In this document: positions 21,605 to 33,368 of the stretch, in pieces
Layout of the letters: each line of letters starts with the position of its first letter
Position numbering within the stretch: the first letter of the stretch is position 1
NCBI GenBank assembly: GCA_031769625.1
Contig: JAUIMM010000016.1
Coordinates: 15,082,501-15,146,500, forward strand
Source: Taudactylus pleione
Lineage: Eukaryota > Chordata > Amphibia > Anura > Myobatrachidae
DNA: 64,000 nucleotides
Direction: 5' to 3'
Notes under the pieces: generated by a model
What the model was told of the DNA's origin: nothing
The model's input: only the letters and a program-made list of their open reading frames with translations
Databases searched by the model: none
Program-made: the position numbers and the translations under genes

Positions 21605-21732
21605 AGAGCTTTATTGCAAGCTCTGTATGCGGATGTTAGTATATCCATGTCATATTTCCTAAAGTCGCAATGCAAATTCAGAAATATCACACTACAAATA
21701 ATTTTAAATGAGGATTGTAGTCAATGGGGCCC

Positions 21733-22599
21733 TTTATGTGCTAATGTGTGATGCTGAACTCTCACTGTGATACCTCCAAATGAATGCTAATTGTTTTTGC
21801 TTGTGAGATGCATATTGTGCTAAAGGCATGGTTTTGCAACCTCAAGTAAATCAGGGAGCTCCCTAAAAATGCACATTCTCCAGCCCTTTATCTGACTCAA
21901 CTAAAGGTCCCCATACATCTGCAATGGATTGGGGCAATTCCTCCATCCCCAGACACTGGGATGTGGTAATCGGTGAAATCCAACATTTTGGATTTCCCTG
22001 ATTTACTAATGCTGACCAAACTATGATTGCGATCAGCAAATCGGGGATTTTTAACATGTGCACACATTTTTTGAATGTGTGCACATGAGGAAGTGCCGTC
22101 AGTAATTAACACATAGAGAACGCCCTGATCTAGGGTTGTTAATCATTGATGGTCCAAGGATTTTATCGATGGTGTAGAAATCATCGATGGTATAGGTCTA
22201 CATATGCGCTAATGAACGGAGACAGTAATAAAGATATGCAATGTGCTTTTAGCTTCGGACCTCGCCAATAGATGGTAAGAATAGTAAGACCACCTGGAGA
22301 AAACTATAGTTGACCGATAACCATTGATGATCAATGAATAATCCTACCCCGATCTGCCAAACTCCTCCAGCAGTATGTGAAAACTTTTGCACCTAATCTT
22401 GGCCTACCAATCCACGTAGTTACATGTAAAACAGGTGGCATTTGTGCAAAAGTGGGCAAGTTAAACAAAAAAAACATGTATTCATTACTCGCTGACACAT
22501 TTTAAAAGATCCACAGGTGGAGCTAATTATTTAACTTGTGATTCTGTGAGGAGACCAGGAAAACATGCACTGTTTGGGGTCCTGAGAACTGAAGACTTG
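21733..22599. other. Non-coding stretch
   Basis: No gene. Short inverted words near 22140-22340 ('catcgatggt', 'aaccattgatga') suggest an old MITE, not delimited. Confidence 0.4.
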
Positions 22600-23138
22600 G
22601 GCCCTGATTCAGAGTCGGACGCTCTGACCAGAGCGCTCGCTCTGAATCAGGGCCCACCTCCATAAATATGGAGCGTCCTCCTGGACGCTCGTATAGCTGT
22701 GGATCACCACCCACAGCATATACGAGCGTGCAGGATGATGGTCGCGATGGTCTTGACCATCGCGACCATCGCCACTGCGAGCAGAAGCCTGCGGTTGAGT
22801 TTCTCAACCGCAAGGCCAGGAGTGATTTTGGCTCTATCATAGCCAAAATCACTCCCACTGACATCACTAGTGATGTCAGTGGGGCCAGCTTCTGATGGTA
22901 GGCGTTCCCTTGGGAACGCCTCCATCTGGCAGGCACGCCCACCAAAGGGGGCGTGCTGTCAATCAACATCGACAGTACGCCCCCTTTGATCAGACAATAC
23001 GAGCGAAGGAAAGTCCTTCGCTCGTCGCGTCTCGTGCATGCGCACGACGGAGCTCCCTCCGTCGTGCGCATGCGCAGTGCAGACCTTGGACCCACTTGCG
23101 AGCGGACAGCCGCTCGCGAGTGGGTCTGAATCAGGGCC
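22600..23138. mobile_element. Hairpin-chain MITE, copy c, best preserved (539 bp)
   Basis: Terminal repeats 'ggccctgattcagag' and 'gtgggtctgaatcagggcc', flanked by ttg/ttg (22597-22599, 23139-23141). It reads as twelve consecutive hairpins: 22600-22654, 22671-22690, 22686-22728, 22737-22770, 22787-22816, 22819-22855, 22854-22883, 22894-22926, 22943-22988, 22999-23025, 23036-23074 and 23089-23126. Most arms are perfect or nearly so with loops of 0-10 bases. Together they cover about 80% of the element. No coding capacity; the GC-rich open frames across it are by-products of the symmetry. Inserted at the edge of a type C MITE. Confidence 0.92.
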
Positions 23139-23656
23139 TTGATTCACTACAGATCGCAACTGCGAGTGTAATAGCGATTGCACACGCAATTCAACTGCGA
23201 TAGTATGCTAATCCATTGTGATCGCAATGCCCTCGCAGCACTACACAGAGACGCCCACTTTACCTTACACACATCCGTAATGTTTTGCAAGACTGCAAAA
23301 CTATCGGTACAATCGAGTACCATCGTAGCCTCACGCACACTTGCACAAGGTCTGACCTTACTCAGAAATTGCTAACTTCCACGCAAGCTATGAGACCACA
23401 GGCTGCGTAGGCCATCGCAGTGGCTAATTTATGCACGCCCCTGCAACGGTGTTCAAACGCACTGGCACGCCTGCATTTCACCGACCACCCCCCCCGTCAC
23501 CTCCCACAAATGGCACTTCCTGTCAATTACTCTGCGATGGATCTGCGTAGTCATCGCAGTGGCTGGTTTGCGCACTGCAATGCATACGCATGCGCAGAAC
23601 GCAACAATCGGCCGATTGCGTGCATAATCGCAGTTGCGAATGGTCTGAATCAGGCC
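23135..23656. mobile_element. Type C Harbinger-type MITE
   Basis: Left end 'ggccttgattcactacagat' and right end 'gcgaatggtctgaatcaggcc'. The inner words 'catcgcagtggctaatttat' and 'gcatacgcatgcgcagaacg' match 36483-36980 and 45092-45420. Its left end is overlapped by copy c of the hairpin-chain family, which apparently inserted into it. Confidence 0.8.
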
Positions 23657-23928
23657 TGGAGTTTGAGAACCTGTGATATATTAGCATTCATTTTCTAAAC
23701 AAACAGCTATAATCCAATTGCTTGCTATATGTTAAAGCATACAGTATTTATGCAATTTGCATTATGGTATATATAAGCTCCTCTACTGCTATTTAGTATG
23801 GTTGAAGCAGAAGTAGGTTTACTTGCAATTTACAATTAGTCCTGCTCATAGTACATAGGTAAAATACAGTGCTTTTGTAGTGAGACAAGTACATTATAAC
23901 AAACAACGGGTGTAATAGAATGGACTCT

Positions 23929-24383
23929 GGGCCTGATTCAGACCCGCTCGCGAGCGCTGAGCGCTCGCAAGCGGGTCGATGGTGCCCTAGTGCGCATGCG
24001 CACGGCGGAGGGAGCTCCGTCGTGCGCATGCGTGAGACCTGGGGAGCGATGGGGAAGCCGTCGCTCCAGGTCTCGCACCAAAGGGGGCGTGCTGTCGATG
24101 TTGATTGACAGCACGTCCCCTCTGGTGGGCGTGCCGGGGGCATGGCTGCCAGACGAAGGCATTCCCATGGGAATGCCTACCATCTGGGTCCGGCCCCACT
24201 GACATCACTAGTGATGTCAGTGGGAGTGATTTTGGCTCTGATAGAGCCAAAATCACTCCAGGGCTTGCGGTCACCGAGACCCACAGCAATGCGAGCGTCC
24301 AAGAGGCCGCTCCAAGTTTAGGTAGGAGGGCCCTGATTCAGAGCGAGCACTCTGGTCAGAGCGTCCGGCTCTGTATCAGGCCC
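23929..24383. mobile_element. Hairpin-chain MITE, copy d (455 bp)
   Basis: Ends 'gggcctgattcagacccg' and 'ccggctctgtatcaggccc', flanked by tct/tct (23926-23928, 24384-24386). It carries the same hairpins as copy c in reverse order. These include the palindrome around 'catcactagtgatg', the 'gagtgattttggctct' hairpin and, at 24330-24383, the double-ended terminal inverted repeat. A piece with the 'gatggtcgcg' hairpin is deleted. Confidence 0.9.
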
Positions 24384-26738
24384 TCTGAGACCCCAGCTCT
24401 GTTTTATTCTTTAGACAGCTGCGTGTGACATCGTTCCTTTTATCACGTCCAATAGCAGCAGTGTCTGCATTGTAATCACAACTCATTTTGTACTGATGGC
24501 TAATGTATATTAAGATATACGTTAGTCTCTATTGAATAAAGTGTGCTTCTACAGATATGCTCTAAAGTTGATGTTTTCCAGTGGCTGAAATCATTGTGAA
24601 TTGTTGAAATGTTAGCCTTGAGAAAAACATGTTTCAATTTGATTTTAAAAAGAACGGTCAAAAATGACATGAAAATGTGCTGGTAATCTCTGATGACTTC
24701 TGTGACAGTCAGGGCATTGTAGAGATGAAAATATCTTCCACTAATAATAATTCAACTATTACCCAAATGATAACTGGTTTTTTTTAATGATGGCTAGTAA
24801 TCTGAATGCCATTTTGTTTATTCAATGTAGAGTACATGGAAGTTTTTCTATAAGCATGTAAGTCACTGAGGAAGCCTGAGTGGGGGCTGGTGTAGTTCCA
24901 TTATAATGTACATCCCTTATGGCATCCTGTGAGCAGGGAAAAGCAATTACCTGGATAGGACATTACTAAACAAGGACTTTGTCTATGTTTGCAAATAGAT
25001 TACTTGAAAATGTGTAGAAGGCACCAAGAACAGTAGGGTTATGCAAACATCAGTCTGCTCACAACGTATGACTGAACATAGACAGACATCAAAGGAGTCA
25101 TCATATTTTATCTATTTTAGACTAAAAAGTTATATTTCTACCACAGCTAGGAGTTCCCAAATTCATAGAAATATACCTGAAGTCTGTTACCTGGGCTGGT
25201 GTGATTTGAGGGCCCCTAGGGCGTATGGTTTTGGAGAAATTAGGTATCTAACCAATCACACATCCCAGAGTAGTCTTATATACATTGATTTTATAGCTTA
25301 AATAATAGAGATTAATATTAACATACCATATTTCATTAAATTATGTAAATTATGTCTGCTTAGGGTAATAGTTAAATGGGCAGTCCTGGTATTCTTCCCT
25401 GGGTTAATTAACAAGCCAGTCATTTATGGAGTTGGTCATGGCATGACTATGAAAGCGTGTGTGGGAAGGGGGAATTCTGTGTAGGTTTTTTCTTTTTTCT
25501 TTTGAAATTGCAACACATTGGTATATGTAATCTGTAATTCTTTTTATTTATATAATTTCTGTAACTAAGCAGTGTACTTCCTTTTGTAAATAAACTAGTC
25601 TATTTTCATAAATGCTCCAGAACCCAGTCTTTGAGGAAGCTATTAGATCGCTAAGGTTGGTGCTATAACTATAGTTTTTTGCTAGAAGCAGGAGGAGGCC
25701 AACTAACTGAGTGCTAGTTTGTATCGCAGAGACTGTGCAATTGTGATAGAATGTAAGGGGACCTGTGACCTATTTATGTATTTTCCACTGGTACTGGCAG
25801 TAGAGAGGTGTATGGTATAACAGGCTGATTGATAGAATATTCATTGTGTGTGTTATATTCGACTCTGCCATTACTACATCAGGATCTACGTGATTACAAT
25901 CCTTATTCCTGACCCTAGTGTAGTATCAGTCAGGGTGATACAGTTATTGGCTCTGACCTAGTCAGTGCCAAATCAGAGATACCTATTGGGATCCCTGGCA
26001 ACTTCATATAGATCTCTGACTGCTTTAATTGCTATGGTGAACAGTATAACCCCTTATGTAACATTTCCCTTTATAAAATAAAGGTGATTTATATGGGAGA
26101 AAATAGAGGATGCTTGGAATATGGGGATAGTAGAGAAGAGAGACCTAGCTTTCAGCTAGGTCATATGGACCATCCTACTGCATCAATATTCATCCAAGAA
26201 TAGAGATTATATTTTCGCTCACAAGCACCGACCTTGAATATAGCTATATGATAGTGGCAAATAAAAAGCTGATTGGCCTGCTACTTTACTTCAAGGAATG
26301 CCCAATATGCTAATCTCACTGTTGGACAGTATTCTAGACTACTAAATCCCTTACACTACACTAATAGCACCGCTGGACATTGCTCAATCTTGCTACTGCT
26401 GGGCCCCCCACTCTACACTAGCACTGCTCACTGGTCCTAGAATGATGAAAACAACAACATACCACAGTAGGTGGGGGTGCGGGAGTAGAGCAATGCCCAG
26501 TTTATCAATAACCTTAGAGACCAAGCTAAATGGCATACTAGCAACTCATTTGGTGCAACCAATCTCAGGGGCAAAGATTGCCTTATACCTAACAGGTTAT
26601 TGGGCCACACAGTCTATGCTTTTTTACTATGTCCAGGAAAACAATGTTAGGAGGACTATGTGAAATTATTATGTGTATGTCCGATATTCTAGCAAATGAG
26701 ATATGAGCACAATACAATGCAGAGTGCAGTAAAACACT
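24384..26738. other. Non-coding stretch, nothing recognised
   Basis: AT-rich, apparently unique sequence. No open frame with protein-like character, no RNA gene and no delimited transposon. A short inverted word pair 'gacctagctttcagctaggtc' lies near 26141. Confidence 0.5.
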
Positions 26739-27290
26739 GGGCCCGATTCAGACCCGTTCGCTATGATGAGGACGCTCGTAGCTGGCCGATAGTCGCTAAC
26801 TGTGCATGCGTACACATCACAATGTGTACGTGTACCAGTCACTGCGATCGGGAATCGTGCGCTTGTAGCACACAGACTGGCCGTTACTTTGAGTGCCGTT
26901 TGTGGGTGGTAACAGGGGAAGGTGCTTGTAAACGGGGGAGTGGTGATGCGTGAACGGGGGAGTGGTGATGCGTGTCTGGCCGTCAAAACAGCGTCTTATG
27001 GGTGTGCATAAATAGCAAAGTAGTGTAATTGTACACGTCACTTGGTTCTATTTCATCCTGCAGTGATTGCAGTGCTTGCGGCGGGGTAAGGTCTACCTCA
27101 AGCGCTGCGTGCAGCTCCGATGGCTCTCGATGGTTCTGATTAATCATACACTTCCTGGAGATGATGTGTGTTAAGTGAGAAAAGTGGGTCTTTAAACTGG
27201 CGTGCGTTCGCTCTGCCGTCGCTCTCTATGACATAGAGGACGTCCTTACACCAGACAGTGCGATCACATAATTTGCATACCCGACCCCTT
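26739..27290. mobile_element. Type A MITE, right end missing
   Basis: Starts 'gggcccgattcagacccg' after act. Contains 'gtgggtggtaacaggggaag' and 'gtgtgcataaatagc', with an internal ~26-bp tandem duplication ('gaacgggggagtggtgatgc', 26935-26975). Type A sequence stops near 27290, where another element begins. Confidence 0.8.
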
Positions 27291-27755
27291 TTAGCTGCGA
27301 GAGAGGGCACCAGGAGGGGAGGTGGGTATTTGTTGCCCAGGCTTGTTGGAGGGTCCTGGCCGGGGACAGTTGTTGTGTGAGCACAGAATATGGGAATTTA
27401 TGCTGACAATTGGCTCTACCTAAAGGTGACCAAAGTGATTGAGTGCGGCTGCTAATATAGTTTATGGTGCCAATTCTCCAAATATCACACAAGGAAAAGA
27501 TGGATGCACGCTTCCACGAAAAACCCTGGCAGCAGGGGCAATCTGTGACGTGATTCGCGCTGAATCGCGCCATCGTGGCCCCGCCTACTGCTCCACATTA
27601 CCGTTAATCACAGCATTGTGAAAAGGAGTCGTGGACACGATGACGCAATCATGCCCCATGCCCCACCCCCTTTTACCACAACACGCCCCCACTGTGAAAG
27701 ACCGACAGCTACCTCCCAGAAGGAGGAAGCTAAAAGTCGGTAAGTATGCTCCCAA
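27290..27755. mobile_element. Partial relative of the CATACTTACC family
   Basis: Ends in 'aagtcggtaagtatg' near 27748, matching the right ends at 7378 and 57818. Inner 'cgctgaatcgcgccat' resembles 41416-41431. The left end is not found, probably lost in the junction with the MITE before it. Confidence 0.5.
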
Positions 27756-27876
27756 GTGATGCACGCCAGTCGGTTGTTTTTATTAGTATCTGTTCTTAGT
27801 ATATATAACCTCTGCACAGTATTTATAACCCCTGCATGCTGGTTGTTATTCTCAGGACAAGTTCTTATTTAATATA

Positions 27877-29472
27877 CAGTGCATCCGGAAAGTATTCACA
27901 ATGCTTCACTTTTTCCACATTTTGTTATGTTACAGCCTTATTCCAATATGGAATAAATCCATTTTTGTCCTCAAAATTCTACACACAATACCCCATAATG
28001 ACAACGTGTAAAGTTTTTTTGAGATTTTTGCAAATTTAATAAAAAAAAAAAACCACTAAGAAATCTCATGTACATAAGTATTCACGGCCTTTGCCATGAA
28101 GCTCACAATTGAGCTCAGGTGCATCCTATTTCCACTGATCATCTTTGAGATGTACCTACAGCTTAATTGGAGTCCACCTGTGGTAAATTCAGTTGATTGG
28201 ACATGATTTTGAAAAGGTATACACCTGTTTATATAAAGGTCCCACACTTGACAGTGCATGTCAGAGCACAAACCAAGCTGTAGTCCTCCGAGACAGGATT
28301 GTCTCAAGGCACAAATCTGGGGAAGGGTACAGAAAAATATATGCTATAAATATATATAAGGTAACAATGAGCACAGTGGCCTCCATAATCCATAAATGGA
28401 AGAAGTTCGGAACCACCAGGACTCTTCCTAGAGTTGGCCGGCCATCTAAACTGAGCAATCGGGGGAGAAGGGCCCTAGTCAGGGAGGTGACCAAGAACCC
28501 AATGGTCACTCTGTCAGAGCTACAGCATTCCTCTGTGGAGAGAGAAGAACCTTCCAGAAGGATAACCATCTCTGCAGCAATCCACCAATCAGGCCTGTAT
28601 GGTAGAGTGGCTAGAAGGAAGCCACTCCTTAGTAAAAAGCACATGGCAACCCGCCTGGAGTTTGCCAAAATGCACCTGAAGGACTCTCAGACCATGAGAT
28701 ACAAAGATTGAACTCTTTGGCGTGAATGTCAGGCATTATGTTTGGAGGAAACCAGGTACTGCTCATCACCAGGCCAATACCATCCCTACAGTGAAGCATG
28801 GTGGTGGCAGCATCATGCTGTGGGATGTTTTTCAGCGGCAGGAACTGGGAGACTAGTCAGGTAGAGGGAAAGCTTAATGCAGCAATGTACAGAGACATCC
28901 TGGATGAAAACCTGCTCCAGAGGACTCTTGACCTCAGACTGGGGCAACGGTTCATCTTTCAGCAGGACAACGACCCTGAGCACACAGCCAAGATATCAAA
29001 GGAGTGGCTTCAGGACAACTCTGTGAATGTCCTTGAGTGGCCAGTCAGAGCCCAGACTTGAATCCAATTGAACATCTCTGGAGAGATCTGAAAATGGCTG
29101 TGCACCGACGCTTCCCATACAACCTGATGGAGCTTGAGAGGTGCTGCAAAGAGGAATGGGCAAAACTGCCCAAAGATAGGTGTGCCAAGCTTGTGACATC
29201 GTATTAAAAAAAACTTGAGGCTGTAATTGCTGGCAAAGGTGTATCAACAAAATATTGAGCAAAGGTTGTGAATACTAATGTACATGTGATTTCTTAGTTT
29301 TTTTTTAATTCAATTTGCAAAAATCTCAAAAAATGTTTTAAATGTTGTCATTATGGGGTATTGTGTGTAGAATTTTGAGGACAAAAATGAATTTATTCCA
29401 TTTTGGAATAAGGCTGTAACATAACAAAATGTGAATAAAGTGAAGCGTTGTGAATACTTTCCGGATGCACTG
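27877..29472 (+). mobile_element. Full-length Tc1/mariner element, 1,596 bp, inactive
   Basis: Terminal repeats begin 'cagtgcatccggaaagtatt' and end 'aatactttccggatgcactg', each next to TA (27875-27876, 29473-29474). The length of ~1.6 kb and the position of the transposase reading frame are typical of vertebrate Tc1. The inverted repeats are long (~200 bp, ending around 'tttaataaaa'). The transposase is broken, so this copy could move only in trans. Confidence 0.95.
28250..29206 (+). pseudogene. Tc1 transposase, frameshifted
   Basis: The N-terminal paired-like HTH is visible (SRHKSGEGYRKI, STVASIIHKWKK) with a GRPSKLS linker. The catalytic part continues in a second frame (28798-29061, FIFQQDNDPEHTAK with the second Asp). 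It ends in a third frame with the [11 protein letters not shown] block holding the Glu, stopping at about 29206. Around 28690-28720 the block that should hold the first catalytic Asp is shortened: the sequence runs from the MRYK region directly into the IELFG region. At least two frame changes plus this deletion make it dead. Confidence 0.92.
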
Positions 29473-29632
29473 TATATAGACCATGCACAGTACTACTCCT
29501 CTTGTCTGGTCTAGGAATCTGTTCTTAGGGCAGAAGATTGCGCAGATGATCAGATGCTTTGATCATGCACGCAGATTGGATCAGTAATGCATACAGGTAG
29601 CATGACGCTTCCTGCTGCATTACCATAATAGT

Positions 29633-29670
29633 GCTATCACAGCTGCTACCATGTTAGCAGCTGTGATAGC
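29633..29670. repeat. Perfect 16-bp hairpin
   Basis: Arms 'gctatcacagctgcta' and 'tagcagctgtgatagc' with a 6-base loop. Lies in otherwise unremarkable sequence; function unknown. Confidence 0.8.
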
Positions 29671-30204
29671 AATACCGTCTGAGCCTGAATCACCACCTTA
29701 GCTTACTATATAAAGACTGAGGGGTATATTTATCAAGTAGTGAAACCCCCTTTTTCGATTGTGTTAATTGAAAACAGGGGTCATCATCCCTTCTTCACTT
29801 GTATCATCACTTGGCATCCCATGGAGAAATCAGATTTCTTAACCACTTGACTGGCTAATATTTTTTCCAAAAAACGCTCAGAAATTGTAATTTCTTTATG
29901 ATTGAATTAGGTCAAGAATTTCTATATACAACTATTTATATCCAACACGATTTTAATAAAAATATCATTATTACTGTATTAATATTTATTAGCGATATAT
30001 CAGACCATTGATGATCAGACCATCGCAACTTTGCCTTTTCCTGGCAGCTGCTCTGAGCAGCCGCTGGGTATACACTGGGGGAGAGCTGCTTCATTTACGT
30101 TGCCCTGCAGTGATCAGAAGAACGGCAGACACAGAGTGCAAGGATGCAGTGGGTCCAGGAGGTCTTTCTGCGATTGGTGGCTGCTGGAAGTGAGTGTTTC
30201 TGAC

Positions 30205-30270
30205 TGGTCGCATTGTTTATGACCATGTCAGGTAACGCACAGCATGGCATGGTCGTAAACAATGCGACCA
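30205..30270. repeat. 23-bp inverted repeat, one mismatch
   Basis: Left arm 30205-30227 starts 'tggtcgcattgtttatgacc'; right arm 30248-30270 is its reverse complement apart from one base; 20-base spacer. Confidence 0.85.
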
Positions 30271-30400
30271 TGCCAGGCACCTCAGTAATTGCTTAATAAT
30301 CAGAGAAACAAAAATAACTGCCAGTGATTATATATGACAGTAGCATTGATGCTAATCTACTGAAACTGGGATCTTGTGCTTTGGAAGCCTAATAGACCGA

Positions 30401-30995
30401 GGGCCCGATTCATACCCGCTCGCTAGGATGTGATCGCACACAGCCCGCCGATATTTGCAATCTGCGCATGCGTGTAAGACACAGTGCGCGAACCAGTCAC
30501 TGTGATCGTGAAGTGATCGCCCCTTGTGCACAGATTCCTCGCTAGAATGAGTGACAGGACGAGCCGTTTGTAGGTGGTGACAGGGGATGGTCGTTGGAAA
30601 CGGAGGTGTGGTGGTGCGAACGCAGGCGTGTCTGTGCATCTGAACGCCATTTCAGGGGCATACATAATTAAGACACAGGGTCAGCATACATGTCACATGG
30701 TTAAATTACACACAGCAGCACTCGCAGTACTTGCGTTAGGGTATGGTCAGCCACAAGTGCTGCGTATGGGTCCGATGTTACTCGATGTTACTGATTGTTT
30801 CATACACTTCCTGGAGATGACGTATGTTAATAAGAAAAGTGGGCATCTTGTGACAGGCTGGTGGGTGTCTGAATACATACCGCGATCGAACGCCAAGACA
30901 TAGTGGGCATGCTAATGTCTTGCCATGCAATCGCAGGATTTGCGTACTTTGGCTGCATGCGAACGCATCTAGCGAGCAGGTCTGAATCGGGCCCT
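30401..30995. mobile_element. Type A Harbinger-type MITE
   Basis: Ends 'gggcccgattcatacccg' and 'gcaggtctgaatcgggccc'. Inner 'ctgcgcatgcgtg' and 'gaacgcaggcgtgtctg' match the family. The flanking triplet is cga on the left and tga on the right, an imperfect duplication. Confidence 0.82.
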
Positions 30996-32710
30996 GAGTC
31001 TCAAGCTGAGAGCTGGAAGCTCCATCAGCACATATATACAAACGGCTGTGACTCAGAATAGCTCACTTTGCTTTGAATTGTGCATTGGAACCTCCCTTGG
31101 TTATCAGCTGCACACGTGAAACACCGACCGGACCCCCACTACTTACCAGGAGTTCCCACCACGAGCGTGCTTCATAGGAGGTGTCCTCCCAAACTCAGCG
31201 GATTGTTCATGGGACTTGGCAACCAGGTATCGATGTGGTGAGAGACTGGTATAACAGTGTGCGCACTTATAAAATACAGAAAGAGCTATATATATTTATT
31301 AATTGACAAGAGACTGCTCCAGGCATCAAAGTTCCAGTGATTAATTTCTATTAGAGGCAGTATATTTTATATATTTAAATTCTCAGGAGTGCATATGAGT
31401 CTTTATATATTGGATAAATGTGATTATTTATAAGTATAATATGTACTGACATATTCCATTTTTATAAAGATTATTAATATTATATAGGTGGTGTCTTGAG
31501 AATTTTTTCTGCCATTTTCCGGAACTACATAGTATATTATTTATTTGTTTATTAGCGCATCACCATTGTCTTGTTGTAAGTGCTTAATAATGCCATCGCA
31601 ATAGATGGCTATGGTAGGGGTGGCACAAGGGGCGTGCTGGCAATGCTATTGCCTGGGGCACTGCAGCCTGGAGGCATAGCTGAGTTACCCTACCAGTGCC
31701 GTGTGCTAGAGGCGTACTTCCAGTCCGCACTGCCTTTTTTTATTGCAGGGCCTGGCCAATAGCTTCCGGGCACTAGGACCCAGCGGCTCTCCACGCTGTG
31801 CAACGCTGCATGGTGTACATTATGACATCATCACGCAGTGAAGCCAAAATATAAGAGGAGTGTGAACGGGAAAACGCAGGCTGTCAATAAGAATGTAAGT
31901 TGGAGGGGGCAGGGAAGGGGGTTGGTTACACAGCAGGCTAAAAAGACAGCAGGCTGGAGTGACAGGGAGCAGGGTGACCTCTGTTGTATGAGGATGACAT
32001 TGGTTATATACCAACACAATCAGGCATCTTATGAACCACATGATCTCCTACATAAAAAAGCCATAATTCCAAGTCTGCATGGTGTTATGGGAACTTTCAA
32101 AGTGTTGGTGTAATAAATCTTCTATGAAGAGCTTCCTGTTCCTCCTTCCTTGTCAATCTGGTGGTCTGGCTCCTCCCATTAGTGGGAGGTATTTGGCTTT
32201 GGATCGGTGCACTAACAACTACATATTGCATCAGCGCTGCAAATAGCTGCAGGGGAGAGTTTCTGCGACACCTCTCCACTAACTGAACCTTTGACACATG
32301 TCGATACAAACACATCCTGAATCGCTGTGATAAGCGGCGATACAGGATGTATATTTGCGCTGAGTATAGACATCTTGATAAATCTGCCTGTTAGTACAAT
32401 CTCACATTCTTTATTCTGCATGTTGGTTGTTATTCTAAGCATCTGTTCTTATTCGTTATTTAAAAATGTACAAAACAATCTCCTTAAGTGGATAGTACAG
32501 AATCAATCTCCATAGAAAAACCACAGCCAGACCTAATACACACAGTATATGTTCCAAACTTATATATAGATAACGGACATAGAGATAGAATCTGTCAAAG
32601 TTCATATTTGTTAAGCCATTTACAACAATAAGCTGTACAAAGATAAATATAACCGCCCCTAAAAGGTTTGTAATGACAACTAATCATAAAATGTATCTCA
32701 TTCACACCAA
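30996..32710. other. Non-coding stretch
   Basis: No gene. 31600-31800 includes 'gggcactaggacccagcggc', shared with about 18430, so an old dispersed repeat is present. The rest is AT-rich and unassigned. Confidence 0.45.
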
Positions 32711-33185
32711 GGGCCTGATCCAGAGATGAACGCTAATGACACCAAAGCTGCAAATTGGTACTCAGCAGTTGTGGGAAATATGCAAATGTCGCAGCCACCT
32801 GGATTCCTAAAACATAGTGACTGCGCACAAAGACGCAGAATTTATCGCAGATCAGTCGATAATCGGCCGTCTGAGTAATCTTATGGTCGTGCAGAATGGG
32901 CGCATGAACTGAGACCCTGGGGCCATTTTTTTTGTGTATGGGATCACAGTCACAGGCTGACACACACCCCAAAAACGGTCGTGACACGCTCTCATTTTAG
33001 TCACACACTCCCTGCGTCCACCCACAAACGTTCCCTGCCTGTCAATCACTTTGCAAATAAAGCCTCACTGTGAGTAACATTGGTAATGAGACATGACGCG
33101 TGTGAAGTGCGACTCAGACGCAAGCACAGATCACTGATAATCGCTGCGCAATCATCGGCAGTGCCTCCATCTCTCAATCAGGCCC
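32711..33185. mobile_element. Harbinger-type MITE, diverged
   Basis: Ends 'gggcctgatccagagatg' and 'tctcaatcaggccc', flanked by caa/caa (32708-32710, 33186-33188). The interior is unlike types A and C in detail but has the same terminal sequence and 3-bp duplication. Confidence 0.8.
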
Positions 33186-33368
33186 CAAGTTGCAGGTAGT
33201 GGTACTTTGTCTCATTATGCAAGTCTATAACGCAACATTTAAATCAGTGCATTGACAGAATATGAAACAATTTTTTTTTCGGTTACTATTCAGAAGGCGA
33301 CAGCAAATAATTTATAACACTATTATAGATTTCTGTTTTGTTACCAATTCTGAGAAGCTGTGAACAGT

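Larger units (their letters stand above)
20164..21732. mobile_element. Type D element, copy 1, interrupted by two MITEs
   Basis: Left end 'ggggcctatttattaac' and right end 'gtagtcaatggggccc', flanked by ttt/ttt (20161-20163, 21733-21735). Segments such as 'gggcaattggagtagaattc' and 'atttcccataattgtaatgg' match the intact copy at 47394-48290. The middle is replaced by two adjacent Harbinger-type MITEs. The 3-bp duplication suggests a Harbinger-like mover; non-coding. Confidence 0.8.

Noticed and set aside
22523..23095. 190-codon minus-strand frame and similar frames at 18637-19119, 23793-24289 and 7741-8151
   Set aside because: Lie across GC-rich inverted repeats of MITEs; frames appear on both strands because the sequence is symmetric.
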